Positions 20,901 to 33,990 of a stretch of 64,000 nucleotides of DNA are shown in pieces. A program made the translations under genes and the position numbers. Numbering within the stretch: position 1 is the first letter of the stretch; each line of letters begins with the position of its first letter. The stretch is from Lasioglossum baleicum (taxonomy: Eukaryota; Arthropoda; Insecta; Hymenoptera; Halictidae). The DNA lies in contig NW_027469116.1 of NCBI RefSeq assembly GCF_051020765.1, forward strand, positions 124,001-188,000. Reading direction: 5' to 3'. A model generated the notes under the pieces. The model did not search any database and was not told the origin of the DNA. It was given only the letters and a program-made list of their open reading frames with translations.

Positions 20901-23437
20901 GCCCCGCTCGGCTCGGCTCGGCTCGGCTCGAGGTCGAGTTCGTCGAAAGCGACGATGGTGGCGGTGAGGCGCGCGATTGGTCTGTCATCGCCAACCACCC
21001 CACCACCACCCCGTCCCTTTAAAATTAATGGAAAAGGTAAACCTAAACGTAGAGTCGGATTCGTAACCTCGAAGTTACAAGTCGATTCGCTCAACTCTCA
21101 GGGGAGAGTAAACGCGGCGACTGTAGCGGCACTCGCCACCGATGCGAAGTCAGCGTCGCGAAGTTGGCGTTCAATTCGAACGTTTGAGTCAGTTATTTTC
21201 TTTCGGGCCCTTTTCAGCCCTGAACATTGGAAGCGCCGAAATTCGGGTTTCATTTTTAACGCGGCAGCTTATATCCCCCGAGCGTTACCGACCACTGCCG
21301 GTGGTTGTCGGTAAGTTATCCTCCGCCGAGGTCGACGCGCGTTACCGATGCACACGTAAAAAATTTTTCGAGAATCTTACGCGATTTTTTCGCGCGATTA
21401 ACCTTCATCTCCGCGTCCTCCGTCCGACGAGCCTACTCTCGCTCGCAACCGTCGACCGGGTCTCGAGCTATACGGCGACAAAAAAACTTTGATTTTTCAC
21501 TAATTTGACGTCATCGAAAAAGTTACGGCCAACTGGGAATTAAAGGTACATCGCCTTCCCGAATTTTCCGAGAGCACATCGGGCCATCGGCCCCGCTCGG
21601 CTCGGCTCGGCTCGGCTCGAGGTCGAGGTCGTCGAAAGCGACGATGGTGGCGGTGAGGCGCGCGATTGGTCTGTCATCGCCAACCACCCCACCACCCTCC
21701 CGTCCCTTTAAAATTAATGGAAAAGGTAAACCTAAACGTAGAGTCGGATTCGTAACCTCGAAGTTACAAGTCGATTCGCTCAACTATCAAGGGAGAGTAA
21801 ACGCTGCGACTGTGGCGGCACTCGCCACCGATGCGAAGTCAGCGTCGCAAAGTTGGCGTTCAATTCGAACGTTTGAATCAGTTATTTTCTTCCGGGCCCT
21901 TTTCAGCCCTGAACCGTGGAAGTGCCGAAATTCGGGTTTCATTTTTAACGCGGCAGCTTATACCCCCCGACCGTTACCGACCACTGCCGGTGGTGGTCGG
22001 TAACTTATCCTCCGCCGAGGTCAACGCGCGTTACCGATGCACAGGTAAAAAATTTTTCGCGAATTTTCGCGAATTTTTCGCGCGGTAAACCTTCGTCTCC
22101 GCGTCCTCCGTCCGACGAGCCTACTCTCGCCCGCGCCCGTCGACCCGTTCTCGAGCTATACGGCGACAAAGAAATCGCAAAATATCACTAATTTGACGTC
22201 ACCGAAAAAGTTACGGCCAACTGGGAATTAAAGGTACATCGCCTTCCCGAATTTTCCGGGAGCCCATCGGGCCATCGGCCCCGCTCGGCTCGGCTCGGCT
22301 CGGCTCGAGGTCGAGTTCGTCGAAAGCGACGATGGTGGCGGTGAGGCGCGCGATTGGTCTGTCATCGCCAACCACCCCACCACCACCCCGTCCCTTTAAA
22401 ATTAATGGAAAAGGTAAACCTAAACGTAGAGTCGGATTCGTAACCTCGAAGTTACAAGTCGATTCGCTCAACTCTCAGGGGAGAGTAAACGCGGCGACTG
22501 TAGCGGCACTCGCCACCGATGCGAAGTCAGCGTCGCGAAGTTGGCGTTCAATTCGAACGTTTGAGTCAGTTATTTTCTTTCGGGCCCTTTTCAGCCCTGA
22601 ACATTGGAAGCGCCGAAATTCGGGTTTCATTTTTAACGCGGCAGCTTATATCCCCCGAGCGTTACCGACCACTGCCGGTGGTTGTCGGTAAGTTATCCTC
22701 CGCCGAGGTCGACGCGCGTTACCGATGCACACGTAAAAAATTTTTCGAGAATCTTACGCGATTTTTTCGCGCGATTAACCTTCATCTCCGCGTCCTCCGT
22801 CCGACGAGCCTACTCTCGCTCGCAACCGTCGACCGGGTCTCGAGCTATACGGCGACAAAAAAACTTTGATTTTTCACTAATTTGACGTCATCGAAAAAGT
22901 TACGGCCAACTGGGAATTAAAGGTACATCGCCTTCCCGAATTTTCCGAGAGCACATCGGGCCATCGGCCCCGCTCGGCTCGGCTCGGCTCGGCTCGAGGT
23001 CGAGGTCGTCGAAAGCGACGATGGTGGCGGTGAGGCGCGCGATTGGTCTGTCATCGCCAACCACCCCACCACCCTCCCGTCCCTTTAAAATTAATGGAAA
23101 AGGTAAACCTAAACGTAGAGTCGGATTCGTAACCTCGAAGTTACAAGTCGATTCGCTCAACTATCAAGGGAGAGTAAACGCTGCGACTGTGGCGGCACTC
23201 GCCACCGATGCGAAGTCAGCGTCGCAAAGTTGGCGTTCAATTCGAACGTTTGAATCAGTTATTTTCTTCCGGGCCCTTTTCAGCCCTGAACCGTGGAAGT
23301 GCCGAAATTCGGGTTTCATTTTTAACGCGGCAGCTTATACCCCCCGACCGTTACCGACCACTGCCGGTGGTGGTCGGTAACTTATCCTCCGCCGAGGTCA
23401 ACGCGCGTTACCGATGCACAGGTAAAAAATTTTTCGC
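17908..23437. repeat. Higher-order repeat block I: 1377-bp dimer, four copies
   Basis: Two monomer types alternate (688 and 689 bp). Type A anchors at 18340, 19717, 21094, 22471 and type B anchors at 19029, 20406, 21783, 23160 are each exactly 1377 bp apart. The dimers look essentially identical by eye, including class-specific bases such as CTGAACATTGG (A) and CCGAGAGCACATCG (B). The run ends where a roughly 10-bp TTTTCGCGAA unit is lost at about 23438. Confidence 0.9.
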
Positions 23438-26400
23438 GAATTTTTCGCGCGGTAAACCTTCGTCTCCGCGTCCTCCGTCCGACGAGCCTACTCTCGCCCG
23501 CGCCCGTCGACCCGTTCTCGAGCTATACGGCGACAAAGAAATCGCAAAATATCACTAATTTGACGTCACCGAAAAAGTTACGGCCAACTGGGAATTAAAG
23601 GTACATCGCCTTCCCGAATTTTCCGGGAGCCCATCGGGCCATCGGCTCCGCTCGGCTCGGCTCGGCTCGGCTCGAGGTCGAGTTCGTCGAAAGCGACGAT
23701 GGTGGCGGTGAGGCGCGCGATTGGTCTGTCATCGCCAACCACCCCACCACCACCCCGTCCTTTTAAAATTAATGGAAAAGGTAAACCTAAACGTAGAGTC
23801 GGATTCGTAACCTCGAAGTTACAAGTCGATTCGCTCAACTCTCAGGGGAGAGTAAACGCGGCGACTGTAGCGGCACTCGCCACCGATGCGAAGTCAGCGT
23901 CGCGAAGTTGGCGTTCTATTTGAACGTTTGAGTCAGTTATTTTCTTTCGGGCCCTTTTCAGCCCTGAACATTGGAAGCGCCGAAATTCGGGTTTCATTTT
24001 TAACGCGGCAGCTTATATCCCCCGAGCGTTACCGACCGCTGCCGGTGGTTGTCGGTAAGTTATCCTCCGCCGAGGTCGACGCGCGTTACCGATGCACACG
24101 TAAAAAATTTTTCGAGAATCTTACGCGATTTTTTCGCGCGATTAACCTTCGTCTCCGCGTCCTCCGTCCGACGAGCCTACTCTCGCCCGCAACCGTCGAC
24201 CGGGTCTCGAGCTATACGGCGACAAAAAAACTTTGATTTTTCACTAATTTGACGTCATCGAAAAAGTTACGGCCAACTGGGAATTAAAGGTATATCGCCT
24301 TCACGAATTTTCCAGGAGCCCATCGGGCCTTCGGCCCCGCTCGGCTCGGCTCGGTTCGGCTCGAGGTCGAGGTCGTCGATAGCGTCGATGGTGGCGGGGA
24401 GGCGCGCGATTGGTCTGTCATCGCCAACCCCCCCACCCCCCCACCCTTTAAAATTAATGGAAAATGTAAACCTAAACGTAGAGTCGGATTCGTAACCTCG
24501 AAGTCACTAGTCGATTCGCTCAACTATCAGGGGAGAGTAAACGCGGCGACTGTGGCGGCACTCGCCACCGATGCGAAGTCAGCGTCGCAAAGTTGGCGTT
24601 CAATTCGAACGTTTGAATCAGTTATTTTCTTTCGGGCCCTTTTCAGCCCTGAACCGTGGAAGTGCCGAAATTCGGGTTTCATTTTTAACGCGGCAGCTTA
24701 TACCCCCCGACCGTTACCGACCACTGCCGGTGATGTTCTGTAACTTTTTCTCCGCCGAGGTCGACGCGCGGTTACCGATGCACAGGTAACAAATTTTTCG
24801 AGAATCTTTCGCGAATTTTTCGCGCGGTAAACCTTCGTCTCCGCGTCCTCCGTCCGACGAGCCTACTCTCGCCCGCAACCGTCGACCGGGTCTCGAGCTA
24901 TACGGCGACAAAAAAACTTTGATTTTTCACTAATTTGACGTCATCGAAAAAGTTACGACCAACTGGGAATTAAAGGTATATCGCCTTCACGAATTTTCCG
25001 GGAGCCCATCGGGCCTTCGGCCCCGCTCGGCTCGGCTCGGTTCGGCTCGAGGTCGAGGTCGTCGATAGCGTCGATGGTGGCGGGGAGGCGCGCGATTGGT
25101 CTGTCATCGCCAACCCCCCACCCCCCCTCCCTTTAAAATTAATGGAAAATGTAAACCTAAACGTAGAGTCGGATTCGTAACCTCGAAGTCACTAGTCGAT
25201 TCGCTCAACTATCAAGGGAGAGTAAACGCTGCGACTGTGGCGGCACTCGCCACCGATGCGAAGTCAGCGTCGCAAAGTTGGCGTTCAATTCGAACGTTTG
25301 AATCAGTTATTTTCTTCCGGGCCCTTTTCAGCCCTGAACCGTGGAAGTGCCGAAATTCGGGTTTCATTTTTAACGCGGCAGCTTATACCCCCCGACCGTT
25401 ACCGACCACTGCCGGTGGTGGTTTCGCGAATTTTTCGCGCGGTAAACCTTCGTCTCCGCGTCCTCCGTCCGACGGGCCTACTCTCGCCCGCGCCCGTCGA
25501 CCCGTTCTCGAGCTATACGGCGACAAAGAAATCGCAAAATATCACTAATTTGACGTCACCGAAAAAGTTACGGCCAACTGGGAATTAAAGGTACATCGCC
25601 TTCCCGAATTTTCCGGGAGCCCATCGGGCCATCGGCCCCGCTCGGCTCGGCTCGGCTCGGCTCGAGGTCGAGTTCGTCGAAAGCGACGATGGTGGCGATG
25701 AGGCGCGCGATTGGTCTGTCATCGCCAACCACCCCACCACCACCCCGTCCCTTTAAAATTAATGGAAAAGGTAAACCTAAACGTAGAGTCGGATTCGTAA
25801 CCTCGAAGTTACAAGTCGATTCGCTCAACTCTCAGGGGAGAGTAAACGCGGCGACTGTAGCGGCACTCGCCACCGATGCGAAGTCAGCGTCACGAAGTTG
25901 GCGTTCAATTCGAACGTTTGAGTCAGTTATTTTCTTTCGGGCCCTTTTCAGCCCTGAACATTGGAAGCGCCGAAATTCGGGTTTCATTTTTAACGCGGCA
26001 GCTTATATCCCCCAAAGCGTTACCGACCACTGCCGGTGGTTGTCGGTAAGTTATCCTCCGCCGAGGTCGACGCGCGTTACCGATGCACACGTAAAAAATT
26101 TTTCGAGAATCTTACGCGATTTTTTCGCGCGATTAACCTTCATCTCCGCGTCCTCCGTCCGACGAGCCTACTCTCGCCCGCAACCGTCGACCGGGTCTCG
26201 AGCTATACGGCGACAAAAAAACTTTGATTTTTCACTAATTTGACGTCATCGAAAAAGTTACGACCAACTGGGAATTAAAGGTATATCGCCTTCACGAATT
26301 TTCCGGGAGCCCATCGGGCCTTCGGCCCCGCTCGGCTCGGCTCGGTTCGGCTCGAGGTCGAGGTCGTCGATAGCGTCGATGGTGGCGGGGAGGCGCGCGA

Positions 26401-29400
26401 TTGGTCTGTCATCGCCAACCCCCCACCCCCCCTCCCTTTAAAATTAATGGAAAATGTAAACCTAAACGTAGAGTCGGATTCGTAACCTCGAAGTCACTAG
26501 TCGATTCGCTCAACTATCAAGGGAGAGTAAACGCTGCGACTGTGGCGGCACTCGCCACCGATGCGAAGTCAGCGTCGCAAAGTTGGCGTTCAATTCGAAC
26601 GTTTGAATCAGTTATTTTCTTCCGGGCCCTTTTCAGCCCTGAACCGTGGAAGTGCCGAAATTCGGGTTTCATTTTTAACGCGGCAGCTTATACCCCCCGA
26701 CCGTTACCGACCACTGCCGGTGGTGGTTTCGCGAATTTTTCGCGCGGTAAACCTTCGTCTCCGCGTCCTCCGTCCGACGGGCCTACTCTCGCCCGCGCCC
26801 GTCGACCCGTTCTCGAGCTATACGGCGACAAAGAAATCGCAAAATATCACTAATTTGACGTCACCGAAAAAGTTACGGCCAACTGGGAATTAAAGGTACA
26901 TCGCCTTCCCGAATTTTCCGGGAGCCCATCGGGCCATCGGCTCCGCTCGGCTCGGCTCGGCTCGGCTCGAGGTCGAGTTCGTCGAAAGCGACGATGGTGG
27001 TGGTGAGGCGCGCGATTGGTCTGTCATCGCCAACCACCCCACCACCACCCCGTCCTTTTAAAATTAATGGAAAAGGTAAACCTAAACGTAGAGTCGGATT
27101 CGTAACCTCGAAGTTACAAGTCGATTCGCTCAACTCTCAGGGGAGAGTAAACGCGGCGACTGTAGCGGCACTCGCCACCGATGCGAAGTCAGCGTCGCGA
27201 AGTTGGCGTTCTATTTGAACGTTTGAGTCAGTTATTTTCTTTCGGGCCCTTTTCAGCCCTGAACATTGGAAGCGCCGAAATTCGGGTTTCATTTTTAACG
27301 CGGCAGCTTATATCCCCCGAGCGTTACCGACCGCTGCCGGTGGTTGTCGGTAAGTTATCCTCCGCCGAGGTCGACGCGCGTTACCGATGCACACGTAAAA
27401 AATTTTTCGAGAATCTTACGCGATTTTTTCGCGCGATTAACCTTCGTCTCCGCGTCCTCCGTCCGACGAGCCTACTCTCGCCCGCAACCGTCGACCGGGT
27501 CTCGAGCTATACGGCGACAAAAAAACTTTGATTTTTCACTAATTTGACGTCATCGAAAAAGTTACGGCCAACTGGGAATTAAAGGTATATCGCCTTCACG
27601 AATTTTCCAGGAGCCCATCGGGCCTTCGGCCCCGCTCGGCTCGGCTCGGTTCGGCTCGAGGTCGAGGTCGTCGATAGCGTCGATGGTGGCGGGGAGGCGC
27701 GCGATTGGTCTGTCATCGCCAACCCCCCCACCCCCCCACCCTTTAAAATTAATGGAAAATGTAAACCTAAACGTAGAGTCGGATTCGTAACCTCGAAGTC
27801 ACTAGTCGATTCGCTCAACTATCAGGGGAGAGTAAACGCGGCGACTGTGGCGGCACTCGCCACCGATGCGAAGTCAGCGTCGCAAAGTTGGCGTTCAATT
27901 CGAACGTTTGAATCAGTTATTTTCTTTCGGGCCCTTTTCAGCCCTGAACCGTGGAAGTGCCGAAATTCGGGTTTCATTTTTAACGCGGCAGCTTATACCC
28001 CCCGACCGTTACCGACCACTGCCGGTGATGTTCTGTAACTTTTTCTCCGCCGAGGTCGACGCGCGGTTACCGATGCACAGGTAACAAATTTTTCGAGAAT
28101 CTTTCGCGAATTTTTCGCGCGGTAAACCTTCGTCTCCGCGTCCTCCGTCCGACGAGCCTACTCTCGCCCGCAACCGTCGACCGGGTCTCGAGCTATACGG
28201 CGACAAAAAAACTTTGATTTTTCACTAATTTGACGTCATCGAAAAAGTTACGACCAACTGGGAATTAAAGGTATATCGCCTTCACGAATTTTCCGGGAGC
28301 CCATCGGGCCTTCGGCCCCGCTCGGCTCGGCTCGGTTCGGCTCGAGGTCGAGGTCGTCGATAGCGTCGATGGTGGCGGGGAGGCGCGCGATTGGTCTGTC
28401 ATCGCCAACCCCCCACCCCCCCTCCCTTTAAAATTAATGGAAAATGTAAACCTAAACGTAGAGTCGGATTCGTAACCTCGAAGTCACTAGTCGATTCGCT
28501 CAACTATCAAGGGAGAGTAAACGCTGCGACTGTGGCGGCACTCGCCACCGATGCGAAGTCAGCGTCGCAAAGTTGGCGTTCAATTCGAACGTTTGAATCA
28601 GTTATTTTCTTCCGGGCCCTTTTCAGCCCTGAACCGTGGAAGTGCCGAAATTCGGGTTTCATTTTTAACGCGGCAGCTTATACCCCCCGACCGTTACCGA
28701 CCACTGCCGGTGGTGGTTTCGCGAATTTTTCGCGCGGTAAACCTTCGTCTCCGCGTCCTCCGTCCGACGGGCCTACTCTCGCCCGCGCCCGTCGACCCGT
28801 TCTCGAGCTATACGGCGACAAAGAAATCGCAAAATATCACTAATTTGACGTCACCGAAAAAGTTACGGCCAACTGGGAATTAAAGGTACATCGCCTTCCC
28901 GAATTTTCCGGGAGCCCATCGGGCCATCGGCCCCGCTCGGCTCGGCTCGGCTCGGCTCGAGGTCGAGTTCGTCGAAAGCGACGATGGTGGCGATGAGGCG
29001 CGCGATTGGTCTGTCATCGCCAACCACCCCACCACCACCCCGTCCCTTTAAAATTAATGGAAAAGGTAAACCTAAACGTAGAGTCGGATTCGTAACCTCG
29101 AAGTTACAAGTCGATTCGCTCAACTCTCAGGGGAGAGTAAACGCGGCGACTGTAGCGGCACTCGCCACCGATGCGAAGTCAGCGTCACGAAGTTGGCGTT
29201 CAATTCGAACGTTTGAGTCAGTTATTTTCTTTCGGGCCCTTTTCAGCCCTGAACATTGGAAGCGCCGAAATTCGGGTTTCATTTTTAACGCGGCAGCTTA
29301 TATCCCCCAAAGCGTTACCGACCACTGCCGGTGGTTGTCGGTAAGTTATCCTCCGCCGAGGTCGACGCGCGTTACCGATGCACACGTAAAAAATTTTTCG

Positions 29401-32400
29401 AGAATCTTACGCGATTTTTTCGCGCGATTAACCTTCATCTCCGCGTCCTCCGTCCGACGAGCCTACTCTCGCTCGCAACCGTCGACCGGGTCTCGAGCTA
29501 TACGGCGACAAAAAAACTTTGATTTTTCACTAATTTGACGTCATCGAAAAAGTTACGGCCAACTGGGAATTAAAGGTACATCGCCTTCCCGAATTTTCCG
29601 AGAGCACATCGGGCCATCGGCCCCGCTCGGCTCGGCTCGGCTCGGCTCGAGGTCGAGGTCGTCGAAAGCGACGATGGTGGCGGTGAGGCGCGCGATTGGT
29701 CTGTCATCGCCAACCACCCCACCACCACCCCGTCCTTTTAAAATTAATGGAAAAGGTAAACCTAAACGTAGAGTCGGATTCGTAACCTCGAAGTTACAAG
29801 TCGATTCGCTCAACTCTCAGGGGAGAGTAAACGCGGCGACTGTAGCGGCACTCGCCACCGATGCGAAGTCAGCGTCGCGAAGTTGGCGTTCTATTTGAAC
29901 GTTTGAGTCAGTTATTTTCTTTCGGGCCCTTTTCAGCCCTGAACATTGGAAGCGCCGAAATTCGGGTTTCATTTTTAACGCGGCAGCTTATATCCCCCGA
30001 GCGTTACCGACCACTGCCGCTGGTTGTCGGTAAGTTATCCTCCGCCGAGGTCGACGCGCGTTACCGATGCACACGTAAAAAATTTTTCGAGAATCTTACG
30101 CGATTTTTTCGCGCGATTAACCTTCGTCTCCGCGTCCTCCGTCCGACGAGCCTACTCTCGCCCGCAACCGTCGACCGGGTCTCGAGCTATACGGCGACAA
30201 ATAAACTTTGATTTTTCACTAATTTGACGTCATCGAAAAAGTTACGGCCAACTGGGAATTAAAGGTATATCGCCTTCACGAATTTTCCGGGAGCCCATCG
30301 GGCCTTCGGCCCCGCTCGGCTCGGCTCGGTTCGGCTCGAGGTCGAGGTCGTCGATAGCGTCGATGGTGGCGGGGAGGCGCGCGATTGGTCTGTCATCGCC
30401 AACCCCCCCACCCCCCCTCCCTTTAAAATTAATGGAAAATGTAAACCTAAACGTAGAGTCGGATTCGTAACCTCGAAGTCACTAGTCGATTCGCTCAACT
30501 ATCAGGGGAGAGTAAACGCGGCGACTGTGGCGGCACTCGCCACCGATGCGAAGTCAGCGTCGCAAAGTTGGCGTTCAATTCGAACGTTTGAATCAGTTAT
30601 TTTCTTTCGGGCCCTTTTCAGCCCTGAACCGTGGAAGTGCCGAAATTCGGGTTTCATTTTTAACGCGGCAGCTTATACCCCCCGACCGTTACCGACCACT
30701 GCCGGTGATGTTCGGTAACTTTTTCTCCGCCGAGGTCGACGCGCGGTTACCGATGCACAGGTAACAAATTTTTCGAGAATCTTTCGCGAATTTTTCGCGC
30801 GGTAAACCTTCGTCTCCGCGTCCTCCGTCCGACGAGCCTACTCTCGCCCGCAACCGTCGACCGGGTCTCGAGCTATACGGCGACAAAAAAACTTTGATTT
30901 TTCACTAATTTGACGTCATCGAAAAAGTTACGACCAACTGGGAATTAAAGGTATATCGCCTTCACGAATTTTCCGGGAGCCCATCGGGCCTTCGGCCCCG
31001 CTCGGCTCGGCTCGGTTCGGCTCGAGGTCGAGGTCGTCGATAGCGTCGATGGTGGCGGGGAGGCGCGCGATTGGTCTGTCATCGCCAACCCCCCACCCCC
31101 CCTCCCTTTAAAATTAATGGAAAATGTAAACCTAAACGTAGAGTCGGATTCGTAACCTCGAAGTCACTAGTCGATTCGCTCAACTATCAGGGGAGAGTAA
31201 ACGCTGCGACTGTGGCGGCACTCGCCACCGATGCGAAGTCAGCGTCGCAAAGTTGGCGTTCAATTCGAACGTTTGAATCAGTTATTTTCTTCCGGGCCCT
31301 TTTCAGCCCTGAACCGTGGAAGTGCCGAAATTCGGGTTTCATTTTTAACGCGGCAGCTTATACCCCCCGACCGTTACCGACCACTGCCGGTGGTGGTTTC
31401 GCGAATTTTTCGCGCGGTAAACCTTCGTCTCCGCGTCCTCCGTCCGACGGGCCTACTCTCGCCCGCGCCCGTCGACCCGTTCTCGAGCTATACGGCGACA
31501 AAGAAATCGCAAAATATCACTAATTTGACGTCACCGAAAAAGTTACGGCCAACTGGGAATTAAAGGTACATCGCCTTCCCGAATTTTCCGGGAGCCCATC
31601 GGGCCATCGGCCCCGCTCGGCTCGGCTCGGCTCGGCTCGAGGTCGAGTTCGTCGAAAGCGACGATGGTGGCGATGAGGCGCGCGATTGGTCTGTCATCGC
31701 CAACCACCCCACCACCACCCCGTCCCTTTAAAATTAATGGAAAAGGTAAACCTAAACGTAGAGTCGGATTCGTAACCTCGAAGTTACAAGTCGATTCGCT
31801 CAACTCTCAGGGGAGAGTAAACGCGGCGACTGTAGCGGCACTCGCCACCGATGCGAAGTCAGCGTCACGAAGTTGGCGTTCAATTCGAACGTTTGAGTCA
31901 GTTATTTTCTTTCGGGCCCTTTTCAGCCCTGAACATTGGAAGCGCCGAAATTCGGGTTTCATTTTTAACGCGGCAGCTTATATCCCCCAAAGCGTTACCG
32001 ACCACTGCCGGTGGTTGTCGGTAAGTTATCCTCCGCCGAGGTCGACGCGCGTTACCGATGCACACGTAAAAAATTTTTCGAGAATCTTACGCGATTTTTT
32101 CGCGCGATTAACCTTCATCTCCGCGTCCTCCGTCCGACGAGCCTACTCTCGCTCGCAACCGTCGACCGGGTCTCGAGCTATACGGCGACAAAAAAACTTT
32201 GATTTTTCACTAATTTGACGTCATCGAAAAAGTTACGGCCAACTGGGAATTAAAGGTACATCGCCTTCCCGAATTTTCCGAGAGCACATCGGGCCATCGG
32301 CCCCGCTCGGCTCGGCTCGGCTCGGCTCGAGGTCGAGGTCGTCGAAAGCGACGATGGTGGCGGTGAGGCGCGCGATTGGTCTGTCATCGCCAACCACCCC

Positions 32401-33990
32401 ACCACCACCCCGTCCTTTTAAAATTAATGGAAAAGGTAAACCTAAACGTAGAGTCGGATTCGTAACCTCGAAGTTACAAGTCGATTCGCTCAACTCTCAG
32501 GGGAGAGTAAACGCGGCGACTGTAGCGGCACTCGCCACCGATGCGAAGTCAGCGTCGCGAAGTTGGCGTTCTATTTGAACGTTTGAGTCAGTTATTTTCT
32601 TTCGGGCCCTTTTCAGCCCTGAACATTGGAAGCGCCGAAATTCGGGTTTCATTTTTAACGCGGCAGCTTATATCCCCCGAGCGTTACCGACCACTGCCGC
32701 TGGTTGTCGGTAAGTTATCCTCCGCCGAGGTCGACGCGCGTTACCGATGCACACGTAAAAAATTTTTCGAGAATCTTACGCGATTTTTTCGCGCGATTAA
32801 CCTTCGTCTCCGCGTCCTCCGTCCGACGAGCCTACTCTCGCCCGCAACCGTCGACCGGGTCTCGAGCTATACGGCGACAAATAAACTTTGATTTTTCACT
32901 AATTTGACGTCATCGAAAAAGTTACGGCCAACTGGGAATTAAAGGTATATCGCCTTCACGAATTTTCCGGGAGCCCATCGGGCCTTCGGCCCCGCTCGGC
33001 TCGGCTCGGTTCGGCTCGAGGTCGAGGTCGTCGATAGCGTCGATGGTGGCGGGGAGGCGCGCGATTGGTCTGTCATCGCCAACCCCCCCACCCCCCCTCC
33101 CTTTAAAATTAATGGAAAATGTAAACCTAAACGTAGAGTCGGATTCGTAACCTCGAAGTCACTAGTCGATTCGCTCAACTATCAGGGGAGAGTAAACGCG
33201 GCGACTGTGGCGGCACTCGCCACCGATGCGAAGTCAGCGTCGCAAAGTTGGCGTTCAATTCGAACGTTTGAATCAGTTATTTTCTTTCGGGCCCTTTTCA
33301 GCCCTGAACCGTGGAAGTGCCGAAATTCGGGTTTCATTTTTAACGCGGCAGCTTATACCCCCCGACCGTTACCGACCACTGCCGGTGATGTTCGGTAACT
33401 TTTTCTCCGCCGAGGTCGACGCGCGGTTACCGATGCACAGGTAACAAATTTTTCGAGAATCTTTCGCGAATTTTTCGCGCGGTAAACCTTCGTCTCCGCG
33501 TCCTCCGTCCGACGAGCCTACTCTCGCCCGCAACCGTCGACCGGGTCTCGAGCTATACGGCGACAAAAAAACTTTGATTTTTCACTAATTTGACGTCATC
33601 GAAAAAGTTACGACCAACTGGGAATTAAAGGTATATCGCCTTCACGAATTTTCCGGGAGCCCATCGGGCCTTCGGCCCCGCTCGGCTCGGCTCGGTTCGG
33701 CTCGAGGTCGAGGTCGTCGATAGCGTCGATGGTGGCGGGGAGGCGCGCGATTGGTCTGTCATCGCCAACCCCCCACCCCCCCTCCCTTTAAAATTAATGG
33801 AAAATGTAAACCTAAACGTAGAGTCGGATTCGTAACCTCGAAGTCACTAGTCGATTCGCTCAACTATCAGGGGAGAGTAAACGCGGCGACTGTGGCGGCA
33901 CTCGCCACCGATGCGAAGTCAGCGTCGCAAAGTTGGCGTTCAATTCGAACGTTTGGATCAGTTATTTTCTTTCGGGCCCTTTTCAGCCCT
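23438..33990. repeat. Higher-order repeat block II: 3295-bp pentamer then 2680-bp tetramer units
   Basis: Anchors 23838/27133, 24523/27818, 25208/28503 and 25828/29123 are each 3295 bp apart. Anchors 29123/31803, 29813/32493, 30498/33178 and 31183/33863 are each 2680 bp apart. The tetramer differs from the pentamer by one extra short (620-bp) monomer at about 26.4-27.0 kb. A class marked by CCCCCAAAGCGTT occurs at about 26.0, 29.3 and 32.0 kb. Confidence 0.85.
25422..25423. other. Junction of a recurrent ~68-bp deletion in short monomers
   Basis: At GGTGGTGGTTTCGCGAA the monomer jumps from the hairpin loop straight into the TTTTCGCG block, losing the right hairpin arm, the GTAA donor-like site and the GCGTTACCGATGCACA segment. 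The same junction occurs at about 26727, 28717 and 31397. It therefore arose once and was copied by higher-order amplification. Confidence 0.8.
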
